A DNA stretch of 64,000 nt from an uncultured Rubritalea sp. (GCA_937923145.1 CALAJT010000009.1:33926-97925), one strand, 5' to 3'; counted from the first letter of the stretch, positions 54,007 to 63,592 are shown. The notes: generated by a model from the letters alone, not told the origin. A program made the numbers and translations.

Positions 54007-54186
54007 ATGGCTAAGAAATTTAAAACATTCTGTAAATGGAGCAAGAAGGACATCGAAAACAATTTTGATATCCTGAGCGGATTACTAGACCAGCCTACCT
54101 TCGCATGTAAGAAATGTGCTAGAGCTTCTAACAATAAGAAGGCTCTCTGTAAGCCAGTGAAATTACCAGTTACTGCCAAGTGGTAG
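54007..54186 (+). CDS. Small cysteine-rich basic protein, probably iron-regulated
   Basis: A 59-residue protein starting MAKKFKTFCKWSKKDIENNF and containing four cysteines: Cys9, then a C-x-x-C (FACKKCARA) and a later Cys (ALCKPVKL). The Cys spacing could bind zinc or a metal cluster. It is Lys-rich. It is bracketed by a Fur-box-like site 24 bp upstream and a textbook terminator 43 bp downstream, which strongly suggests a real monocistronic gene repressed by iron. I do not know a named family. It is too short for many gene finders. Confidence 0.72.
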   Translation: MAKKFKTFCKWSKKDIENNFDILSGLLDQPTFACKKCARASNNKKALCKPVKLPVTAKW

Positions 54187-54228
54187 TCCGTCTTCTCCAC
54201 GAGGGGTCCACCTCAATCTATATAGCAG

Positions 54229-54260
54229 CCCAAGGTTCTCGTACCTTGGGTTTTGATTTT
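54229..54260 (+). terminator. Rho-independent terminator of the small cysteine-rich gene
   Basis: CCCAAGGT (54229-54236) pairs with ACCTTGGG (54243-54250) over a 6-nt loop, followed by TTTTGATTTTTATT. Confidence 0.88.
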
Positions 54261-54354
54261 TATTATGGAGGACAAGTCTGAAGGGCTGGTGAAGGTCGAC
54301 GTGTGATTTTAGAACTACTATTAGAAATTCATTGAGTCTTCATAGTGCCTTACT

Positions 54355-54376
54355 CAACTACGTGGTGGTTGTTTTT
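54355..54376 (+). terminator. Possible second terminator
   Basis: CAACTAC (54355-54361) pairs with GTGGTTG (54365-54371) with one G-T pair and a tight 3-nt loop, followed by five T residues. The 54261-54354 stretch before it holds no gene, so it could end a short untranslated RNA. Confidence 0.35.
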
Positions 54377-54389
54377 CCTGTGTGGCTAT

Positions 54390-54415
54390 TAGCCCATGTT
54401 CTAGAACATGGGCTA
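54390..54415. repeat. Perfect 26-bp palindrome upstream of hisB
   Basis: The two 13-base halves TAGCCCATGTTCT and AGAACATGGGCTA are exact reverse complements with no spacer. It can fold as an 11-bp stem with a CTAG loop followed by TTGTTTAAATT, or bind a dimeric regulator as duplex DNA. It is about 90 bp ahead of hisB; no leader peptide rich in His codons is seen. Confidence 0.75.
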
Positions 54416-54507
54416 TTGTTTAAATTCGCTTTTAGAAACTTGGGTTCTGTATAGAGGTTATAAAATGGAAATTCTAAATTGGTTTGCATCTTTTAACTAA
54501 TCGTCCT

Positions 54508-55110
54508 ATGATTCGCCCATACATTATGCGCACTGCTTCACAGAATAGAGATACGGCTGAGACTAAGATTCAACTTTCGCTAAATATAGATGGTTCGGGC
54601 AAGGCAGATATCAATACTGGTATCCCCTTCTTCGACCATATGCTCACCCTGCTCTCACGTCATAGTCTGATCGACCTGACGGTAAAGGTAGATGGTGACG
54701 TAGAAGTAGACTATCATCACACAGTGGAAGACACGGGCATCGTCATTGGTGAGTGTCTAAAAGAAGCTCTCGGTAATAAGAAAGGCATCACCCGCTATGG
54801 TTCTGCTTATCTTCCTATGGATGAGACACTCAGCCGAGTCGTGATCGACCTCTCTAACAGACCACACCTAGAGTTCCGCCACCCTGAGAATACTCCGGAT
54901 GCGCAGAACTTCCCATTCACTCTCGTGGAAGAGTTCTTCCGTGCGATCGCCGCGAACCTTCGCGCTAACATTCATGCCGAGCTGCTCTATGGCCGAGACG
55001 GTCACCACATAGCTGAATCACTCTTCAAGGGACTAGCTAGGGCACTCAAGCAAGCTTGTGAGATCGACCCTCGTGTCACTGGGATTCCTAGCACTAAGGA
55101 AGTGCTCTAA
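54508..55110 (+). CDS. hisB: Imidazoleglycerol-phosphate dehydratase
   Basis: Sixth step of histidine synthesis: dehydrates imidazole glycerol phosphate. Metal-binding motifs GIPFFDHML, VDYHHTVEDTGI and the late GRDGHHIAESLFKGLARAL are all present, with RYGSAYLPMDETLSRVVIDL in the middle. It is the stand-alone dehydratase without the HAD phosphatase half of E. coli HisB. Starts at ATG 54508 or 54526; an upstream in-frame TTG at 54484 is less likely. hisH follows 19 bp downstream. Confidence 0.95.
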   Translation: MIRPYIMRTASQNRDTAETKIQLSLNIDGSGKADINTGIPFFDHMLTLLSRHSLIDLTVKVDGDVEVDYHHTVEDTGIVIGECLKEALGNKKGITRYGSAYLPMDETLSRVVIDLSNRPHLEFRHPENTPDAQNFPFTLVEEFFRAIAANLRANIHAELLYGRDGHHIAESLFKGLARALKQACEIDPRVTGIPSTKEVL

Positions 55111-55129
55111 CAGCTCATTCTAATAGAAT

Positions 55130-55744
55130 ATGAAAGTTGGAATCATCGACTACGGAGCAGGAAACCTCCAGAGTGTGCTCAATGCCTTTCTCTCGATAGG
55201 AGCGGATGCGGAGCTTATCATCTCACCAGACAGCCTAGACAAGCTTACTCACCTCGTGCTACCTGGTCAGGGTGAGTTCGGCGACTGCTCTGCTAAGCTA
55301 AAAGCTGCTGGGATGTTTGATGCTGTGAAACAGTGGATCGCTGAGGACAAGCCATTTCTAGGAATCTGTGTGGGCTACCAACTACTCTTCGAAGGTAGTG
55401 ATGAGTCCCCTGCTGCGGAAGGTCTCGGAGTTTTTAAAGGACAGGTAGTTAAGTTCAACAAAGAGCCAAATATTAAAATCCCTCACATGGGCTGGAATGC
55501 TGTAGCTCCTACTCAGCCAGATCATCCTATCTGGAATGGTCTTAGTGATGTCCCCTACTTCTACTACGTCCACTCCTATTACCCAGCATTAGCGAACCTA
55601 GAAGATTCTGCCTGTAGCACAACGCACGGCACTCAGAAATTTGAGGGTGCAGTCTGTAGAGGGAATCTTATTGCCACACAGTTCCACCCGGAGAAGTCTC
55701 AGCATGCAGGGCTACAGCTCTTGAAGAACTTTATTAGCCTATAG
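55130..55744 (+). CDS. hisH: Imidazole glycerol phosphate synthase, glutaminase subunit
   Basis: A 204-residue class I glutamine amidotransferase that feeds ammonia to HisF. N-terminus VGIIDYGAGNLQSVLNA, oxyanion/nucleophile region LGICVGYQLLFEGS with Cys80, and the His-Glu pair in TQFHPEKSQHAGLQLL. The Leu-Gly-Met after the Cys in most HisH is Val-Gly-Tyr here, still in the accepted pattern. hisA and hisF are not adjacent, so the his genes are split in this genome. Confidence 0.94.
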   Translation: MKVGIIDYGAGNLQSVLNAFLSIGADAELIISPDSLDKLTHLVLPGQGEFGDCSAKLKAAGMFDAVKQWIAEDKPFLGICVGYQLLFEGSDESPAAEGLGVFKGQVVKFNKEPNIKIPHMGWNAVAPTQPDHPIWNGLSDVPYFYYVHSYYPALANLEDSACSTTHGTQKFEGAVCRGNLIATQFHPEKSQHAGLQLLKNFISL

Positions 55745-55806
55745 TCATTTTGCGTTGGCTGAAGTTTCATTTGCTATAGACTAATGCAGATGCCAGAGTG
55801 AATCAT

Positions 55807-56775
55807 ATGAAATTCACAAAATTTGGCAAAATCTGCTCGCTTGCATCGGTGTTCATCACTGGTCTCTGCACGGCTGGGTCTGCTCAAGAAGCAACTATAG
55901 AACCTCAGGCTGCTGATGCTGAAAAAGCTATCATCCAAAAGAAAGTGAAAACCGATTTCATCCGTGTGAGTGAGACAGATAAGAACGTCTTCCTTCAAAC
56001 TGCTGTAACACGATACACTAAGGGTGATGTCATCGTAGATTTTATAGGAGCAGTTCATATTGCGGATAAGGCATACTACAATCAGCTCAATAAAGAATTT
56101 ACTAACTACGAAAGCTTACTGTTTGAGATGGTCGGCGGTGAGGCGATTAAAGAGCATCTGAAAGGTAATAATCAGCAGGCTGGCAAGAAAGATTTACAGA
56201 TGAGTTTTCTCACTGGGATGTATAATACCATGACTAAAAAGCTCGATCTTACTGGGCAGAAAGATGGTATAGACTACTCTAAAGATAATTTCGTCCATGC
56301 TGATCTTACTCTACAGGAATTCAATGATCTTCAGAAAAAGAAAGGTGAATCACTTCTCAAATTTGCCTTTAAAAATGCGCTAGAGCAATCCAAAGGAAAA
56401 GGGAAAGGTCCTAAACCACCCAGCTCAGTGAAGCTTCTAAAAGCGATGCTCTTAGGCACTCCAAATGATTTGAAGATGATTATCGTAGATACATTAGGTG
56501 GAGCTGATGATCAGATCGGGGCTATTGCGGGGAAGAAGAGTGTTATCATCGGGGATCGAAATATTAAGTGTCTTAAAGTGATGTCAGATGAGATCACAGC
56601 GGGGAAAAAAAATATCGCTATCTTTTACGGTGCTGCTCATTTCCCTGATATGGAAGAGCGCATGATAGAAATGGGTTATAAGCAAACAAACCATCGCTGG
56701 CTGGACGCATGGAAACTTAATAAGAAAGTGAAAGCTCAGAAGAACCTGAAAGAAGAGGAAAAAGAAGCTGCCTAG
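55807..56775 (+). CDS. Secreted TraB/TIKI-superfamily protein
   Basis: About 322 residues with a signal peptide (KFGKICSLASVFITGLCTAG, cleavage near SAQ-E). The TraB fold motifs are present: DFIGAVHIADKAYY (G-x-x-H), YESLLFEM (Glu), GDRNIKCL (Arg-Asn) and IAIFYGAAHFPDME (second G-x-x-H). In the Tiki branch these His and Glu residues form a metal site for proteolysis; the bacterial proteins are uncharacterised. ATG 55807 is preferred over the GTG at 55798. Convergent with the DUF900 gene, with 3 bp between stops. Confidence 0.8.
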   Translation: MKFTKFGKICSLASVFITGLCTAGSAQEATIEPQAADAEKAIIQKKVKTDFIRVSETDKNVFLQTAVTRYTKGDVIVDFIGAVHIADKAYYNQLNKEFTNYESLLFEMVGGEAIKEHLKGNNQQAGKKDLQMSFLTGMYNTMTKKLDLTGQKDGIDYSKDNFVHADLTLQEFNDLQKKKGESLLKFAFKNALEQSKGKGKGPKPPSSVKLLKAMLLGTPNDLKMIIVDTLGGADDQIGAIAGKKSVIIGDRNIKCLKVMSDEITAGKKNIAIFYGAAHFPDMEERMIEMGYKQTNHRWLDAWKLNKKVKAQKNLKEEEKEAA

Positions 56776-56778
56776 CGT

Positions 56779-58041
56779 CTACTTAATTTCTTTAAGCTTC
56801 TGAGGATAATTCTGAGGAAACTCCCAGAATAGCCCATTCTTGCTTTTCATCAACCCCCTTTGGGTAGGGTTAGGAAATTTTGCGCTAGTGAGGATATCTG
56901 AGCTGACCCATGGATCACGGTGGAAATACCCGTGACCTAACATACTCCCAAACATCCCCTGTGGAAAACTGACGTCTATTAGCTGAATGTTAGAGGCTCG
57001 TTTTAGCGATTCTTTTTCCCAGCCAGAGAACTTACCTATCGCATTTCCTAGACTACTGAAGCCGAACAGCTTGCTTGAAATGATGAGCGCACGATCTTTT
57101 GGATAAGCATAGACGCTCACATTAGGTGACATTTCATTAAAGCGATCAAATACCGCATTCATAAAGCGCATCGCATCCATGTCTGGAGCTGCTAGGATTA
57201 CCTGAGCTATCTTGTATTTCTGATGGAGTTCACTAGCTGTAAGATCCTTCTCTAACAGTCGGAGGTCCTTGAGAGCGTTAACTACGATAGGATTACCTGC
57301 GCTATGGGCGATGATGCGTATTTTTTCTGCACCTGTCATCTGAGCTAGTCTACTGATGAAGCTGCGGAATAATCTGGTACTAAACTCTGCGTTTCCTTTA
57401 TCCTGAAAGTAACCTAATAGCTTACCAGCAGACGGCCATTCATAGTTAATCACTGCTCCCTCTCTGCCTGCGTAATGATAAAGTTCCGCCAGTAGCTCAG
57501 TGTTAGAGACTAGATGAGTATTGTAGCCATGGACGAATACAGTGACGGTCTTACGTTTACTTTTATTCAGTTTGCTCCTTATCGCTCCTAGCCATTTGCT
57601 CTTCATAAATTCGCTCCGCTTCTGCTCAAAGCTTGAAGATGGAGTGATTTTAGGGCTTTCAAACATAGTGACTTTTTCTACTTTCACACGTGTTTGCTTT
57701 CGCCTCACAGAGTTAAATGTCTCGTAGAGAATCTGCTCAGAGCTTAGACCTGCTCCCAGCGAGACATCAGCTACAGCTAGATAAGGCACAAATTCCCCAC
57801 TACGTTGATTACCGAAAGGATGCACACTGTCGGGGTGTGGAGATAGATTTCTACTGCTGCAGATAAAGACGGGAACGTTCTCCTTCATGTCTTTAGATTT
57901 GAGATATGAGAGCTCCTGGTTTTGTCTGATCGTCACGACTATAGGAGTAGGTGCTAAAATCGTGTCTCCTGCTGGCACGATCGACGAACAGTTCGTAGAA
58001 AAACTTAGAAGAGTGACGACAAGGACTCTGAATAAAATCAT
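56779..58041 (-). CDS. DUF900 alpha/beta hydrolase, predicted lipoprotein
   Basis: About 420 residues. ATG 58041 gives the signal [20 protein letters not shown], with a lipobox-like S-T-N-C; the frame is open to 58116 but that would bury the signal. The hydrolase core has [14 protein letters not shown] (oxyanion strand), [14 protein letters not shown] and the nucleophile elbow [14 protein letters not shown], with Ser in [17 protein letters not shown] supplies the likely Asp. DUF900 proteins are esterase-like with unknown substrates. Divergent from asnS, 135 bp between starts. Confidence 0.82.
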   Translation of the reverse strand: MILFRVLVVTLLSFSTNCSSIVPAGDTILAPTPIVVTIRQNQELSYLKSKDMKENVPVFICSSRNLSPHPDSVHPFGNQRSGEFVPYLAVADVSLGAGLSSEQILYETFNSVRRKQTRVKVEKVTMFESPKITPSSSFEQKRSEFMKSKWLGAIRSKLNKSKRKTVTVFVHGYNTHLVSNTELLAELYHYAGREGAVINYEWPSAGKLLGYFQDKGNAEFSTRLFRSFISRLAQMTGAEKIRIIAHSAGNPIVVNALKDLRLLEKDLTASELHQKYKIAQVILAAPDMDAMRFMNAVFDRFNEMSPNVSVYAYPKDRALIISSKLFGFSSLGNAIGKFSGWEKESLKRASNIQLIDVSFPQGMFGSMLGHGYFHRDPWVSSDILTSAKFPNPTQRGLMKSKNGLFWEFPQNYPQKLKEIK

Positions 58042-58176
58042 TTTGAGTCTAGAGTAAGGAGATTGAGTATTCTTAATCACCAGCGTATCATAGATCGAAT
58101 CACAGATAGGAGACAACTTCTAAAAAACGGTAAATTTAGCTATATTTCACAGCGTCTACTTGTTAATAAATTGCCC

Positions 58177-59553
58177 ATGAAAAATTCACGCACTCTGATC
58201 AAACGCGCTCTCACTAGCGAATCCGCGCAAGACTCTATCACCATTAAGGGATGGGTCAGAACCAGACGTGATTCTAAGGCCTTCTCATTTTTAGAGATAA
58301 ACGATGGTTCTTGCTTGGCGAACATACAATGTATCGCTGATGCAGGTATTCCTGGATATGGTGATGTGATTAAAATGACTACAGGTGCAGCAGTAGGAAT
58401 CACTGGGAAACTGGTAGAGTCTCCAGGGAAGGGTCAGAAATGGGAAATCCAAGCTACTACTATCGAACTCATCGGCGAATCTCCTGAAGACTACCCTCTC
58501 CAGAAAAAGGGACACACTCCTGAGTTCATGCGCTCCATTTCACACCTCCGCCCTAGAGCTAATCTTTACGGTGCGGTCTTCCGTATGCGGTCACGTATGT
58601 CACAGGCAGTGAATCGCTTCTTCGATGAGCGTGATTTCACCTATGTCCATACACCTATTATTACTGCTTCAGATTGTGAAGGTGCAGGTGAGATGTTTAG
58701 AGTGACCACTCATGATGTAGCTTCAGACAAGGCATACAGAGCCGAGAATGATTTCTTCAAGAAGTCTACTTACCTCACGGTTTCAGGTCAGTTAGAGGGT
58801 GAAGCTTATGCCACTGCTCTGTCTAACATTTATACTTTCGGTCCTACCTTCAGAGCAGAGAACTCTAACACTACACGTCATGCATGTGAATTCTGGATGA
58901 TCGAGCCAGAGATGGCATTCTGTGATCTTGAAGGCGACATGGATTTGGCAGAGGAGTTTGTAAAATACCTCGTTCAAGATGCACTCGACAATAACGAAGG
59001 TGACCTAGAAATTTTCAATAATTTCGTAGACAAAGGACTCATAGAGCGACTCAAGCACGTGGCAGAAAAGCCATTTCAGAGAGTCACTTACACTGACGCT
59101 GTGGAGATATTGCAGAAGAGCGGCAAGACATTTGACTACCCTGTAGAATGGGGAGTCAATCTACAGTCTGAGCATGAACGCTATCTAACAGAAGAGCATT
59201 TCAAATGCCCTACTACTGTTTATAATTATCCTAAATCAGTGAAGCCATTCTACATGCGCACGAATGATGATGGCAAGACTGTGACTGCTATGGATCTGCT
59301 CGTTCCTGGTATAGGTGAGATCGTAGGAGGTGCTCAACGTGAGGAACGTCTCGACGTCCTCCAAGCGAATATGAAAGAGCACAACCTCAGCGAAGAAGAC
59401 TATTGGTGGTATGTGGATCTACGTAAATACGGGACATGCCCTCACGCTGGATTCGGCATGGGGTTCGAGCGTATGCTGATGTTCATCACTGGTATGAAAA
59501 ATATCCGAGACGTCATACCATTTGCCAGAACTCCAGGGTCTTGTGACTTCTAG
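58177..59553 (+). CDS. asnS: Asparaginyl-tRNA synthetase
   Basis: A 458-residue class IIb synthetase charging tRNA-Asn. N-terminal OB-fold ([20 protein letters not shown]), motif 2 region [20 protein letters not shown] and motif 3 [16 protein letters not shown], with [13 protein letters not shown], typical of AsnRS rather than AspRS. The start is set at ATG 58177; the frame remains open to 58063 but that part overlaps the divergent promoter region. The 3' end overlaps the EamA gene. Confidence 0.96.
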   Translation: MKNSRTLIKRALTSESAQDSITIKGWVRTRRDSKAFSFLEINDGSCLANIQCIADAGIPGYGDVIKMTTGAAVGITGKLVESPGKGQKWEIQATTIELIGESPEDYPLQKKGHTPEFMRSISHLRPRANLYGAVFRMRSRMSQAVNRFFDERDFTYVHTPIITASDCEGAGEMFRVTTHDVASDKAYRAENDFFKKSTYLTVSGQLEGEAYATALSNIYTFGPTFRAENSNTTRHACEFWMIEPEMAFCDLEGDMDLAEEFVKYLVQDALDNNEGDLEIFNNFVDKGLIERLKHVAEKPFQRVTYTDAVEILQKSGKTFDYPVEWGVNLQSEHERYLTEEHFKCPTTVYNYPKSVKPFYMRTNDDGKTVTAMDLLVPGIGEIVGGAQREERLDVLQANMKEHNLSEEDYWWYVDLRKYGTCPHAGFGMGFERMLMFITGMKNIRDVIPFARTPGSCDF

Positions 59554-60490
59554 ATCAGATTCTGAGCCTCAAGCTAGTGACTGGACTGTTGGAGTCGTCT
59601 TTGCTGTCGTAGGGACATTTCTTTTCGCTCTTAAATCGATCTTTATCAAGCTAGCTTACCTAGAAGGTGCTACTGTTGATGAAGTCCTGCTACTACGAAT
59701 GCTTCTCGCTGCGCCATTCTATCTAGGAATGCTCATCTATCTGCGAAGAAAGTCAACGCAAGCTAACCACTCGTCTATTCGGTTAAGTCACGTTTTAAAA
59801 ATGATGGCTCTAGGATTTATGGGATATTATCTCGCGTCTTATCTAGACTTAGCAGGACTGGTTTATATCACAGCTCAGCTAGAAAGGCTGACCCTATTCA
59901 CCTACCCTACCATGATCGCTATACTCGCTTGGCTATTCCTCGGCGAAGCAATCACTAGGATGATTATAATTTCTCTTATATTCTGCTATCTAGGTCTCTG
60001 GATTATGTATGGTCAGGAAATCATTCATACTGATCTCACTAGCAATGATGTAACCAAAGGAGTATTACTAGTACTTGGTTCTGCTCTTAGTTACTCGATC
60101 TACGTGATCTTCGCCAAACCGATGATTCAGAAATTCGGCAGTCGATTTTTCACTAGTATTGCCATGTTAGGCTCTACAATATTTGTTATCATTCATTTCT
60201 GCATCCAGCATCGGTTAGAGTTTTTTCAGATAAGTTCTAAGGTGTGGATCTATGCTATTCTTTTGGCTTTTGTCTCCACAGTCATTCCCAGCTTTATGAT
60301 CGCCGAAGCCATCTCACGCATAGGAGCCGCTCGCACTTCAATCTTAGGCACAGCAGGACCTGTCTTTACGATCATTTTAGCTGTCTTCATCATCGATGAG
60401 CCTTTTACTATCTACCATGCTGTTGGTATACTTCTAGTGATGGTCGGAGTTGCCTGTATTTCTAGTAAAAAGCTGCCAGCAGTCAAGTAA
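59543..60490 (+). CDS. EamA-family (DMT) transporter
   Basis: A polytopic membrane protein of about 315 residues with 10 predicted helices in two EamA repeats: [20 protein letters not shown] early and [20 protein letters not shown] in the second half. The second repeat ends [19 protein letters not shown], the usual last-helix pattern. It exports or imports small metabolites; substrate unknown. GTG 59543 starts inside the last codons of asnS (11-bp overlap); a TTG at 59522 is the alternative. Probably co-transcribed with asnS. Confidence 0.85.
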   Translation: MTSRSDSEPQASDWTVGVVFAVVGTFLFALKSIFIKLAYLEGATVDEVLLLRMLLAAPFYLGMLIYLRRKSTQANHSSIRLSHVLKMMALGFMGYYLASYLDLAGLVYITAQLERLTLFTYPTMIAILAWLFLGEAITRMIIISLIFCYLGLWIMYGQEIIHTDLTSNDVTKGVLLVLGSALSYSIYVIFAKPMIQKFGSRFFTSIAMLGSTIFVIIHFCIQHRLEFFQISSKVWIYAILLAFVSTVIPSFMIAEAISRIGAARTSILGTAGPVFTIILAVFIIDEPFTIYHAVGILLVMVGVACISSKKLPAVK

Positions 60491-60551
60491 TCTCAATAGC
60501 ACTTAATATATTACAATTATTGTAGAATAGCTTACACACCAAATCTAGATA

Positions 60552-60583
60552 CCAAAAAACGCAACCCTTAGAGGATTGCGTTT
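60552..60583 (-). terminator. Rho-independent terminator of the bactofilin gene
   Basis: On the minus strand AAACGCAA (from 60583-60576) pairs with TTGCGTTT (from 60564-60557), with 3 further pairs inside after a mismatch, then TTTGG. It lies about 33 bp past the bactofilin stop. Confidence 0.75.
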
Positions 60584-60615
60584 AGTTGGTATAAAAGATA
60601 TTTGTAATCTACAAT

Positions 60616-60936
60616 CTAACCACCAATTTCAGTACGACCTGAAAGTGAAGCACCTTCGTCCATGCTGAGGTTCTTAGTTTTGATGTCGCCATTAAGCTTA
60701 GAATTTTTCTTAAGCTCACAACGATCAGATGTGATTGTTCCTTCAACATTACCGAAAAGCTTTACCTCTCCAGCGATGATGTCGCCTTTGATCTGAGCGT
60801 TTTCTCCGATTGTTACGTGACCACCTTCTGATGAGATTTCACCTTCGATCTTACCGTCGATGATCATGTCATTAGAGAACTTGATTGAACCGATGATTTC
60901 GATTCCACTTGCGAGAACATTTGTTGCGTTTGCCAT
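60616..60936 (-). CDS. Bactofilin
   Basis: A 106-residue bactofilin (DUF583) consisting of the right-handed beta-helix only: repeating short strands such as GSIKFSNDMIIDGKIEGEI, GGHVTIGENAQIKGDIIAGE and VKLFGNVEGTITSDRCELKK, with Gly and hydrophobic residues at helix-rung spacing. Bactofilins polymerise into cytoskeletal filaments without nucleotide and affect shape or stalk formation. ATG 60936 (MANATNVLAS) is chosen over 60963. No M23 peptidase is adjacent, a common partner elsewhere. Confidence 0.93.
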   Translation of the reverse strand: MANATNVLASGIEIIGSIKFSNDMIIDGKIEGEISSEGGHVTIGENAQIKGDIIAGEVKLFGNVEGTITSDRCELKKNSKLNGDIKTKNLSMDEGASLSGRTEIGG

Positions 60937-61020
60937 AATTGAGAGTGTTTCTACATTAACCACCTACATAAGCAATCCTAATTTTTTAAAATAACTAGAA
61001 TTAAAGCTTATATTCTAGGG

Positions 61021-62085
61021 TTAAAGTTGCTTTCTAAATTTATTATAGACATCTTGAGCCTCTTCCAGAGGTATAGCAAAGCTCTCTGCACGGTTCGCAC
61101 GAGCGATAATAATTCCGATTGCTTCACCATTCATAAGGATTAGTGGTCCACCAGTTTGACGATAGTTATGCAAGATATCAGTCTGTAGAACACGTGGGAA
61201 ACTATCTCTACGTGAACTGTAGTCACCACTCATCTGGTCATTTCTGGAACTAGGTTTTCTTCCATATTCTCCAGTAACTTCCTTTCGATCTTTTAACTCC
61301 ATTTCATGCTCAAGCTTCTTTCCAGAGCGGGTGAATTCTACTTTCACTCTATCACCAGGTTGCTTATTTCTAATAACATCAATGATATCTTCACGGTCTA
61401 CGACTTCTATGCCTTCAAATTTCACAATAATGTCCCCTTTCTTAAGCCCAGCTTCCTCAGCACCTGAATCCTTAGATACTCCAGTGATCTTTACTCCGCC
61501 CTCAGCTTTTAGAAGTCCCACCCCCATGATGACGGGTAGCTGACCGTCAACCTTACGTGACTTAGCACTTATGATGCCTACGTTTACTCTGCGTTTACGT
61601 TTACTAGTAGAACCATTTGCTACTACCCAGCTGCCTTGATCTACTTTGCTAGACTTAGCCCATTTGATAGGCTTTAGGTCTGAGGCATCGATCTTTAATA
61701 GAGCTAAATCCCATTCAACATCTCTCGCGACTAACTGGACAGAGGAATATCTCTGGTCTCCTATTATGATCATGATTTCTTTAGGTGTGTCTTTCTTCGT
61801 TTTAGCATCGAAGTTATAGAGTTCAGAACTCTTGGTGAGCAGGTAACCGTCTTCTGACATTACGACTGCATAGCCTATCGGTCTTCGTCCCTCATAGATA
61901 GCAGCACTGGAGTCCTGGAGCACGAGTCTTTGATTCTCGAAGGCTGCTTCTACTAGTTTACCACCCAGGCGTCTCTCACTTGGCAGACTCTGGCCCATGA
62001 GCGGTAGATTACTGCATGACACTAGAGCTATACAGAATATGTATATTCCTAGATGACCGAGGTTCTTTGATCTTAAATACTTCAT
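61021..62085 (-). CDS. Trypsin-fold lipoprotein, probably inactive, with PDZ inserted in the barrel
   Basis: A 354-residue lipoprotein (lipobox ALVSC, Cys24). The fold is HtrA-like: GYAVVMSEDGYLLTKSSELY, where the catalytic His of LTxxHV is replaced; DLALLKID, with the Asp kept; and YRQTGGPLILMNGEAIGI, where the nucleophile Ser of SGGPL is Thr. A PDZ domain (ITGVSKDSGAEEAGLKKGDI) comes before the TGGPL strand instead of after the protease. The last part SFAIPLEEAQDVYNKFRK closes the barrel. So it is a likely pseudoprotease with a permuted layout. It is 33 bp downstream of an active-looking HtrA-type gene. Confidence 0.8.
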   Translation of the reverse strand: MKYLRSKNLGHLGIYIFCIALVSCSNLPLMGQSLPSERRLGGKLVEAAFENQRLVLQDSSAAIYEGRRPIGYAVVMSEDGYLLTKSSELYNFDAKTKKDTPKEIMIIIGDQRYSSVQLVARDVEWDLALLKIDASDLKPIKWAKSSKVDQGSWVVANGSTSKRKRRVNVGIISAKSRKVDGQLPVIMGVGLLKAEGGVKITGVSKDSGAEEAGLKKGDIIVKFEGIEVVDREDIIDVIRNKQPGDRVKVEFTRSGKKLEHEMELKDRKEVTGEYGRKPSSRNDQMSGDYSSRRDSFPRVLQTDILHNYRQTGGPLILMNGEAIGIIIARANRAESFAIPLEEAQDVYNKFRKQL

Positions 62086-62118
62086 AACTTTTCTTTTTAA
62101 AAATGCGCTAAATTTTAT

Positions 62119-63096
62119 TTATCTAGCGCCTAGCTCTACCTCGATTTTCAGCTCTTTGCCATCGCGCAGTATTGTGAAGTCTAGGGTATCACCTGTGGCT
62201 TTAGTTTTCATCAGATCTGCTAGCTGTTGCTTCTCGCTCATGGCTTTTCCATCTACAGCGGTAAGCACATCGCCTTTCTTGATTCCATTTTTTCCGGCAG
62301 AAGCTTTCTCATCTACATCGATAATATTGAGACCTTTTTCACCCTTTTCAACACCGATCCCTATGAAGCCACTACCTAAAACTGGCTTCTGGGCAAATGG
62401 GCCTTCACCGATAAATTCACTCTCCTTCATCTTGTCCCAATGAGTATGATATACGTGCATCGGAACGTGCATGTTCATGTCTAGGACTTTACCTACACGG
62501 CTATGGATAGCTACTAATACTCCATTCATATCAAAAAGCGGTCCGCCAGAGTCTCCTCCGATTAGCTTACAGTCGGACTGAATAGTATAGTCTGCGATAC
62601 GGACTATTCTGCCGAGGCGGACTACGCTACCTCGGTCCTTATTATATCCGCCAGAGTGCCCTAGTGAGAATACCCAGTCACCTAGCTTAATAGAAGCTGT
62701 TTCAGCTGTTTTACCAGAGTCGATTTCTACAAAGGGATATTTTCCTTTTTCGAGAATCTGAAGCATCGCTGCATCAGTCTCTGAGTGCAGTCCGAGGCTT
62801 ATAACCTTATGCTTAGTGCCATCTTCCATCACTATATTCATTTTCTTACCCACTCCGGTGCTCACGTGAGCGGCGGTCAGAATGAGCCCATCTTCTGAGA
62901 TGATCACTCCACTTCCAGAGCCCTGCCCCATTTGAATACAGACTGTCGCTGCCCTTACTTTCTCTAAGCTTGCCTTGAGAGACTTCTCTATCTCCATGAG
63001 ATCTTCAGCATTAGGTACTTTCTTATCATTATAGTAAGGGCGCTCCGCACAGGCTGTGAGAGTGAATACAAAATAAGCTAAGATAGGAGCCACCAT
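62119..63096 (-). CDS. HtrA-like trypsin-family lipoprotein with C-terminal PDZ
   Basis: A lipoprotein (MVAPILAYFVFTLTAC, Cys16) when started at ATG 63096; the frame is open to 63159. The protease has an intact triad: His in LILTAAHVS, Asp in SETDAAMLQI and Ser in LIGGDSGGPLFDM. The PDZ domain follows at the C-terminus (GIGVEKGEKGLNIIDVDEKA through LDFTILRDGKEL). It probably cuts or senses misfolded proteins in the periplasm or at the outer membrane. It is transcribed ahead of the degenerate paralogue, which may act as a regulator or partner. Confidence 0.88.
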   Translation of the reverse strand: MVAPILAYFVFTLTACAERPYYNDKKVPNAEDLMEIEKSLKASLEKVRAATVCIQMGQGSGSGVIISEDGLILTAAHVSTGVGKKMNIVMEDGTKHKVISLGLHSETDAAMLQILEKGKYPFVEIDSGKTAETASIKLGDWVFSLGHSGGYNKDRGSVVRLGRIVRIADYTIQSDCKLIGGDSGGPLFDMNGVLVAIHSRVGKVLDMNMHVPMHVYHTHWDKMKESEFIGEGPFAQKPVLGSGFIGIGVEKGEKGLNIIDVDEKASAGKNGIKKGDVLTAVDGKAMSEKQQLADLMKTKATGDTLDFTILRDGKELKIEVELGAR

Positions 63097-63159
63097 CCTG
63101 TGAAAGAGGTTTCCTTTAGAGCTAGCTTTTAGACAGTGGTGATAAAAAATGTTACGCAT

Positions 63160-63592
63160 ACTTATTAAATCAATATTAACTTTATAACGAAGCTACCACC
63201 CGCTTTCGTTCAACGCAATGAGGCAATTCATAAAAAACTAACTCATAAAGGCAAAAAATAGACGGCACGATGAACTATTTTGTAAGAAACCCCTAACCTA
63301 CAAGAACAGATATTTCATCGAACCGTCTGTGTCCTAAGTAGGACGTGGCGACAAGTGAACTATTTATCAGTATTGTAAAGAGATTTTTTATATGATTATT
63401 TCTTATTCTTATATTATCATCCTCCTTCGTCTTACTCTTATTAAGACAGTTATGCTCCGTGACCAGTGTTCACTTATCAAACGAGGAACCTCAGGGATAG
63501 AGAATTGTTGAGGATATGATTAAATGACAGTTTATTAGTAATGTAGATATGGTCAGTTTTATAGAAACCATTATCACATTGCATACAATAAT
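63160..63592. other. Intergenic region
   Basis: About 430 bp with no supported gene. A short hairpin (GTCCTA with TAGGAC) lies near 63331-63345. A 39-codon frame near 63392 has no supporting features. The region presumably carries the promoter of the HtrA-type operon at its left side. Confidence 0.45.
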
